Assembly (NCBI GenBank): GCA_946187695.1
Contig: CAMHSB010000001.1
Span: forward strand, 124,001 to 188,000
DNA length: 64,000 bases
DNA from: an uncultured Bacteroidales bacterium
GTDB lineage: Bacteria; Bacteroidota; Bacteroidia; Bacteroidales; Paludibacteraceae
Direction: 5' to 3'
Shown here piece by piece: positions 59,883-64,000 of this stretch. A program made the translations under genes and the position numbers. Below the pieces are notes generated by a model. It was not told the DNA's origin. It saw nothing but the letters and a program-made list of their open reading frames with translations, and did not search any database. Positions within the stretch are counted from its first letter, which is position 1. Every line of letters begins with the position of its first letter.

Positions 59883-61878
59883 TATCATATTACCGTTAGC
59901 CATCCGAGATTGTTATACCTATAGCATCCCGGATGGTTTGTCTATGCCCGCGCCGGGTACGAGGGTGGTCGTGCCGCTGATGAAGAAAGAGGTACGCGGT
60001 ATCGTGCTGCGCGAACATACGGAACCGATTGACCCGGTATTGGCCGCGAAGATCAAACCCATCCTTTCGATCAGCGAGACCGCTCCGGTCGTATCGCCCG
60101 AACAATTGGCGTTGTGGCAGTGGATGAGCAGCTATTATATGTGTACGCTCGGCGAGGTAATGGCTGCGGCTTTACCCAATGGATTGGATAAACGTTTGCT
60201 CAATCCCCCGAAACGACGTCGCGCGCATATAGCGCCCTATACAGGCACAATCGAACCTATGCACGATTTATCTCCAGCGCAGACGAAAAGTGTCGATGAA
60301 ATCGAGCGTTTTTGGTCGCAAGGTAAGGATATCGTGTTGTTGCATGGCGTGACTTCCAGCGGAAAAACCGATCTGTATATCCATCTGATAGAGAAAGAAC
60401 TGTCCGCCGGCAAGAACGTGCTGTATCTCGTACCGGAGATTGCCTTAACCACCCAATTGACGAGTCGGTTACAATGTATCTTCGGCGATAAACTCACCGT
60501 CTATCACAGCCGTTTCACCGATGCTGAACGCGAAGAACTGTACCATGCTTCGGCGCGTACGGAACCGCATGTGGTCATCGGAGCAAGAAGTGTGGTCTTT
60601 TTGCCGATTCCGAATATAGGGTTGGTGATCGTGGATGAAGAGCACGAACCGAGTTATAAACAGGCGGAACCAAATCCGCGTTATCATGCCCGAGCTGCGG
60701 CGATTGTCTTGGCGCAACAGCATCAAGCGAAAGTGCTATTAGGAACAGCTACACCCTCGATGGAATCGTACTATTTGGCGCAAAAAGGTGTGTATGGACT
60801 GGTGGCGCTGACCGAACGTTTCGGAGGGGTGGAGTTACCGGATATCCGTCTCATTGACTTGAGCCTTCAGTACGAGCGCAAGGAGATGTACGGTCATTTC
60901 TCTGACCCGCTTGTGGAACGAATCCGCCAGTGTTTGGCGGACCATAAGCAGGTCATCCTCTTCCAGAACCGACGCGGCTATGCGCCGCAATTGCAATGCG
61001 TAAACTGCGGTCAACCGCCTCGCTGCGTACAATGTGATGTACCGATGACGCTCCATATGCGTGACCATGAGTTGCGTTGCCATTACTGCGGCTATCATGC
61101 ACCGATACCTGCCGTCTGTCCGCAATGCGGCGGTGAACTGAAAGCGATCGGTTTTGGTACGGAGCGTATCGAAGATGAGATACAGACCATTTTCCCGGAA
61201 GCCAAAGTACTGCGCATGGATTTGGATACGACCCGTAATAAATCTGCTTACCAGGATATCATCAATGCCTTTACCAACCATGAGTGTGACATCCTCGTCG
61301 GTACGCAGATGGTGACCAAAGGACTCCATTTTGACGATGTGCGTCTGGTGGCTGTACTAAATGCCGATCCGCTCTTTAACCAACCCGATTTCCGAGCCTA
61401 TGAGCGGGCGTTCCAGATGCTGGAGCAGGTAGCAGGACGCGCCGGACGAAAAGGCACGAAGGGGGAGGTATGGATTCAGACATTTGATCCGAAGAACGTG
61501 GTCTTGGGCATGGTGCAGGCGCATGACTATAAGGCGCTGTACGACCACCAGATTGCCGAACGCCAAATCTTCAATTATCCCCCGTTTTATCGGGTGATTC
61601 GCTTGCAACTGAAGGATCATAATATGGTACGGGTACATCGTGTGGCGGCCGAACTGCAATCGTATTTAGTACGCGTGTTTGGCCATCGGGTATCGGGCGT
61701 GATTGTCCCTTCCGTGGAGCGCGTACAGGCCTATACCATCCGCGAACTGACGCTCCGCATAGAAAGCACCGCCAACATGGCGGAAGCGAAGCGAAGACTA
61801 CGTGAGTCTATCGACCAAGTTTGGTCGATTTCATCGAATAAAAATACCAAACTGATAATAGATATAGATCCAATATGA
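59863..61878 (+). CDS. priA: Primosomal replication restart helicase
   Basis: 671 residues from the ATG at 59863 ([14 protein letters not shown]); the ORF opens 12 codons earlier within tdk. N-terminal DNA-binding domain, Walker [22 protein letters not shown] (DEAH box), a C4-type zinc-binding insertion of paired cysteines ([23 protein letters not shown], about 380-425), and [15 protein letters not shown]. 3'-5' helicase that reloads the replisome at stalled forks. Overlaps the next gene by 4 nt. Confidence 0.97.
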   Translation: MPLRTIDIILPLAIRDCYTYSIPDGLSMPAPGTRVVVPLMKKEVRGIVLREHTEPIDPVLAAKIKPILSISETAPVVSPEQLALWQWMSSYYMCTLGEVMAAALPNGLDKRLLNPPKRRRAHIAPYTGTIEPMHDLSPAQTKSVDEIERFWSQGKDIVLLHGVTSSGKTDLYIHLIEKELSAGKNVLYLVPEIALTTQLTSRLQCIFGDKLTVYHSRFTDAEREELYHASARTEPHVVIGARSVVFLPIPNIGLVIVDEEHEPSYKQAEPNPRYHARAAAIVLAQQHQAKVLLGTATPSMESYYLAQKGVYGLVALTERFGGVELPDIRLIDLSLQYERKEMYGHFSDPLVERIRQCLADHKQVILFQNRRGYAPQLQCVNCGQPPRCVQCDVPMTLHMRDHELRCHYCGYHAPIPAVCPQCGGELKAIGFGTERIEDEIQTIFPEAKVLRMDLDTTRNKSAYQDIINAFTNHECDILVGTQMVTKGLHFDDVRLVAVLNADPLFNQPDFRAYERAFQMLEQVAGRAGRKGTKGEVWIQTFDPKNVVLGMVQAHDYKALYDHQIAERQIFNYPPFYRVIRLQLKDHNMVRVHRVAAELQSYLVRVFGHRVSGVIVPSVERVQAYTIRELTLRIESTANMAEAKRRLRESIDQVWSISSNKNTKLIIDIDPI

Positions 61879-62819
61879 TAGACGAAGCAAAACGCCGTGT
61901 GGCGTACATCAATGAGATGATCGAGTCCGGTCATGCCAAAGAGTTAGTGACCGAAGGGGAAAAGTACCATGCCGATCAATTAACCCGCATCGCCCATGAG
62001 ATTGTAGCGCGTGGTGCTCGTGTGGTACTTATTGCCGGTCCGAGTTCGAGCGGTAAAACCAGTACGAGTCATAAACTCTGTTTGGAACTTCTGGCGCAAG
62101 GTAAACAACCGGTGGCCCTCTCCCTGGATAACTGGTATCTGAACGGGGATCTCACACCCCTTAAGCCCGATGGAACCAAGGATTATGAATCGGTCTATGC
62201 CATTGATTTGGATCAGTTGGAAGATGACCTCAAAGCGCTGGTAGCAGGTAAGGAGATCGCTTTGCCTACCTTCAATTTCGCCGACGAGAAACGCGAGTAT
62301 CCCGGGGAGACTTTGAGTCTGGAAAACGAGGCGGTGTTGGTGATGGAGGGAATTCATGCCCTCAATCCGATCTTAACCCGTCATCTAAACGATTCGGATA
62401 AGTACAAGATTTTCGCTTCACCGATGAGTCCGGTGTCCTTGGACGGCGAGACGTGGATCCCTACCTATGTCCACCGTTTGCTACGCCGCATGAGCCGGGA
62501 TTACCGCACGCGTGGCAAGAGTCCGCAGCAGACCATTGCCGGATGGGAAGACGTACGGGAAGGGGAAGTGAAGTGGATCGAACCCTTCCGCGATCAGGCG
62601 GATGCTGAGTTCGACACTTCGATGTTGTATGAGTTGCCGGCGATCCGCTATGCCGTGGAGACGGCATTGCAGTCCGTGCCGGCTGTCGCCGAGGAATACC
62701 AGACGGCCGAAAAACTGCTTTTTTACCTCAGTTTCTTTGAGGGACTGGAGGCTTCATATATCCCTAGAACATCCATTTTGCGCGAATTCATCGGAGGTAG
62801 TCAGTTTAACGTAGGTTAA
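61875..62819 (+). CDS. Uridine-kinase-like P-loop kinase
   Basis: 314 residues. P-loop VLIAGPSSSGKTSTSHKL (about 50-67), SLDNWYLNGD (acceptor Asp), and VMEGIHALNP fit the phosphoribulokinase/uridine kinase family. In many Bacteroidota this kinase is fused to an N-terminal TGS/ThrRS-like half of about 230 residues; here only the kinase half is present, and the 4-nt overlap with priA shows the short form is the genuine gene start. Probably phosphorylates a nucleoside; which one is not clear. Confidence 0.87.
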   Translation: MIDEAKRRVAYINEMIESGHAKELVTEGEKYHADQLTRIAHEIVARGARVVLIAGPSSSGKTSTSHKLCLELLAQGKQPVALSLDNWYLNGDLTPLKPDGTKDYESVYAIDLDQLEDDLKALVAGKEIALPTFNFADEKREYPGETLSLENEAVLVMEGIHALNPILTRHLNDSDKYKIFASPMSPVSLDGETWIPTYVHRLLRRMSRDYRTRGKSPQQTIAGWEDVREGEVKWIEPFRDQADAEFDTSMLYELPAIRYAVETALQSVPAVAEEYQTAEKLLFYLSFFEGLEASYIPRTSILREFIGGSQFNVG

Positions 62820-62837
62820 AATCCCTACAATTGGGGA

Positions 62838-62868
62838 TTGTGCATGTCGAAAAATAGCAGTACTTTTG
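62838..62868 (+). promoter_or_regulatory. Promoter for the FeoB gene
   Basis: TTG at 62838-62840, then 20 nt, then TACTTTTG at 62861-62868. The GTG start is at 62873, only 4 nt later, so transcription would begin at or next to the start codon. Confidence 0.72.
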
Positions 62869-62872
62869 CAGC

Positions 62873-64000
62873 GTGATTCGGATAGCCGTCATAGGATTGC
62901 CGCAGAGCGGTAAGAGTGCGCTTAGTCAGGCCCTGCAAAAAATGGCAGGACAGGACATGCAGTTCGTTGAGGTGCATCATCCCGATCAATTGCACGGTCA
63001 TGCGTACGATGTCGTGCTGCAGGTGGTGGACTCTACGCGTCTTGAGGAGTCTTTGTTGCTCACCCCTCATATCATCGATGAGCAGGAGAAGATAGTGCTG
63101 GCTATCTGTCGGTATGATCTGTTGTTGCAGACCGACCACTCGCTCAATATCCCCAAATTGGAACAACTCATCGGTGTGCCGACCTGCCGGGTATCCGTAC
63201 GCCTCAATTACGGATTGCCTAACTGTCTGTCGATTCTGCGTGAGGTAGCGGCACGTCCGGCTTCCACAGCGCACCCTATCTACCACCTCCGTGACCAAGA
63301 GGGCGACGAGGATACATATCGTGCGTACGTGCATGGTATTTTGACGGAGACGCTCACGCACGCAAAAGACGACAAGCACCAGACGCGGCTGGAGAAGATC
63401 GATAAGGTGCTGACCAACCCATGGCTCGGTTTCCCGATCATGATGGCGGTGCTGTATCTCGTGTTCTGGTGTACGTTCACGCTTGGTGCCTATCCGCAGG
63501 AGTGGATAGAGTTAGGCGTTAATGCCTTAAGCGAATGGCTATGGACTTTACTGGAGCCTGGTTGGTGGTCTTCCCTGTTGATTGACGGCGTGCTGCAAGG
63601 CGTCGGAGCCGTCTTGGCTTTCCTGCCCAATATCATCATTCTGTTCTTCTTTATCTCCCTGATGGAGGATTCGGGTTATATGGCGCGTGAGGCGTTCATT
63701 ATGGATACGATCATGCACCGCGTAGGCCTGCACGGTCGTAGTTTTATCCCGATGCTCATGGGTTTTGGCTGCAATGTACCGGCCATCATGGCGGCGCGCG
63801 ACATACAGAACCCCAAGGACCGTGTGCTAACCATGCTCATGGTGCCTTTCATGTCCTGTTCTGCCCGCCTACCGGTCTATATGCTGTTCGTGGATACGTT
63901 CTTTGAACGGTACAAGGCGCTCGTGATGATCTCGCTCTATGCGATTGGCATCAGCCTGTCTGTGATCTTTGCGGTTATCATGAAGCGCACCAAATGGTTC
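62873..64000 (+). CDS. feoB: FeoB-type ferrous iron transporter with degenerate G domain, 3' end outside the window
   Basis: 376 codons are open to the window edge. The membrane core is clearly FeoB: WLGFPIMMAVLYLVFW, ISLMEDSGYMAREAFIMD, GRSFIPMLMGFGCNVPAIMAAR, MLMVPFMSCSARLPVY (Gate and core motifs). The N-terminal G domain is shrunken: P-loop GLPQSGKSA is present (8-16), but only about 37 residues separate it from VVDSTRLEESL, so the switch regions (G2, and G3 DxxG) are missing. The G4 NxxD reads CRYD (79-82). The domain may no longer hydrolyse GTP. No FeoA domain precedes it. The GTG start follows the promoter directly. Confidence 0.9.
   Translation, partial: MIRIAVIGLPQSGKSALSQALQKMAGQDMQFVEVHHPDQLHGHAYDVVLQVVDSTRLEESLLLTPHIIDEQEKIVLAICRYDLLLQTDHSLNIPKLEQLIGVPTCRVSVRLNYGLPNCLSILREVAARPASTAHPIYHLRDQEGDEDTYRAYVHGILTETLTHAKDDKHQTRLEKIDKVLTNPWLGFPIMMAVLYLVFWCTFTLGAYPQEWIELGVNALSEWLWTLLEPGWWSSLLIDGVLQGVGAVLAFLPNIIILFFFISLMEDSGYMAREAFIMDTIMHRVGLHGRSFIPMLMGFGCNVPAIMAARDIQNPKDRVLTMLMVPFMSCSARLPVYMLFVDTFFERYKALVMISLYAIGISLSVIFAVIMKRTKWF

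Noticed and set aside
57732..59903. A 723-codon open frame on the minus strand opposite recJ and tdk
   Set aside because: recJ, tdk and priA on the plus strand are full-length with all motifs. The antisense frame has no domain signature, and long stop-free antisense frames are expected opposite G+C-rich coding sequence with this codon use.
62820..62839. AATCCC/GGGATT hairpin after the uridine-kinase-like gene as a terminator
   Set aside because: No T-run follows, and it overlaps the -33 part of the FeoB promoter.

Overview
The window is a gene-dense chromosomal segment of a Bacteroidota bacterium, most likely an uncultured Bacteroidales. The evidence is internal. There are gliding/type IX secretion lipoproteins (GldB, GldH), a DUF5606 protein, MreBCD-PBP2-RodA, a FeoB-type iron transporter and several secreted proteins with C-terminal sorting-like tails. 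At least sixteen promoters have the Bacteroidota layout (a -33 TTG box and a -7 TAnnTTTG box), with exactly 20 nt between the boxes. A family-level placement (Paludibacteraceae-like, from the KILRxGQLLIE tails) is only a guess. No rRNA, prophage, insertion sequence or CRISPR array was seen.

Layout. 1-4899 (minus): a CoA-transferase gene followed by envelope genes (two beta-barrels, a secreted hydrolase, a lipoprotein). 4897-5368: an AT-rich insert holding a four-helix-bundle gene between inverted period-8 repeats. 5367-12111 (minus): class II aldolase, two tandem FucI-like proteins, GtrA, a secreted protein with a sorting-like tail and an AAA/DUF4143 ATPase. 12249-17953 (minus): a 1604-residue repetitive secreted adhesin-like protein and a barrel protein. 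17954-18635: a 680-bp regulatory or non-coding stretch with tandem repeats and three promoters. 18636-21451 (plus): ksgA, corA, nadA. 21437-23360 (minus): glycosyltransferase and esterase. 23488-29105 (minus): lolD, gldB, acyltransferase, sufS, an EEP-family protein and prmA. 29178-41293 (minus): mreBCD-mrdA-rodA-yraN-mnmG, a parS site, then apt-uvrC-tsaE-comEC. 41487-41560: tRNA-Asn. 41682-48116 (plus): PfkB kinase, plsC, HIT, holB, ricT, gldH, trmB, CPBP protease. 48067-49970 (minus): DUF5606, Nif3-like, zinc ribbon. 50064-52686: an EamA transporter (plus) and a frameshifted secreted protein (minus). 52825-55311 (minus): tRNA-Pro and topA. 55478-64000 (plus): NfeD-like/floA, omega-amidase, recJ, tdk, priA, uridine-kinase-like, and a FeoB truncated by the window edge.

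How the genes work together. Most are housekeeping genes in tight operons with 1-38 nt overlaps: cell shape and peptidoglycan synthesis, DNA repair and replication (uvrC, recJ, priA, holB, topA, tdk), tRNA/ribosome modification (mnmG, tsaE, trmB, ksgA, prmA) and envelope biogenesis. The accessory material is the secreted/outer-membrane set, the AAA/DUF4143 gene and the four-helix-bundle insert.

The most interesting signals are the four-helix-bundle unit with inverted octamer repeats, short period-7 arrays scattered at gene boundaries and inside genes, the rigid promoter module, the long repeat-bearing leader of the giant protein, an orphan promoter reading through an 11-bp repeat array, a FeoB with a gutted G domain and an apparently leaderless start, and a parS site inside the cell-shape/repair gene run. 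Database searches were not possible; all family names rest on motifs read by eye.
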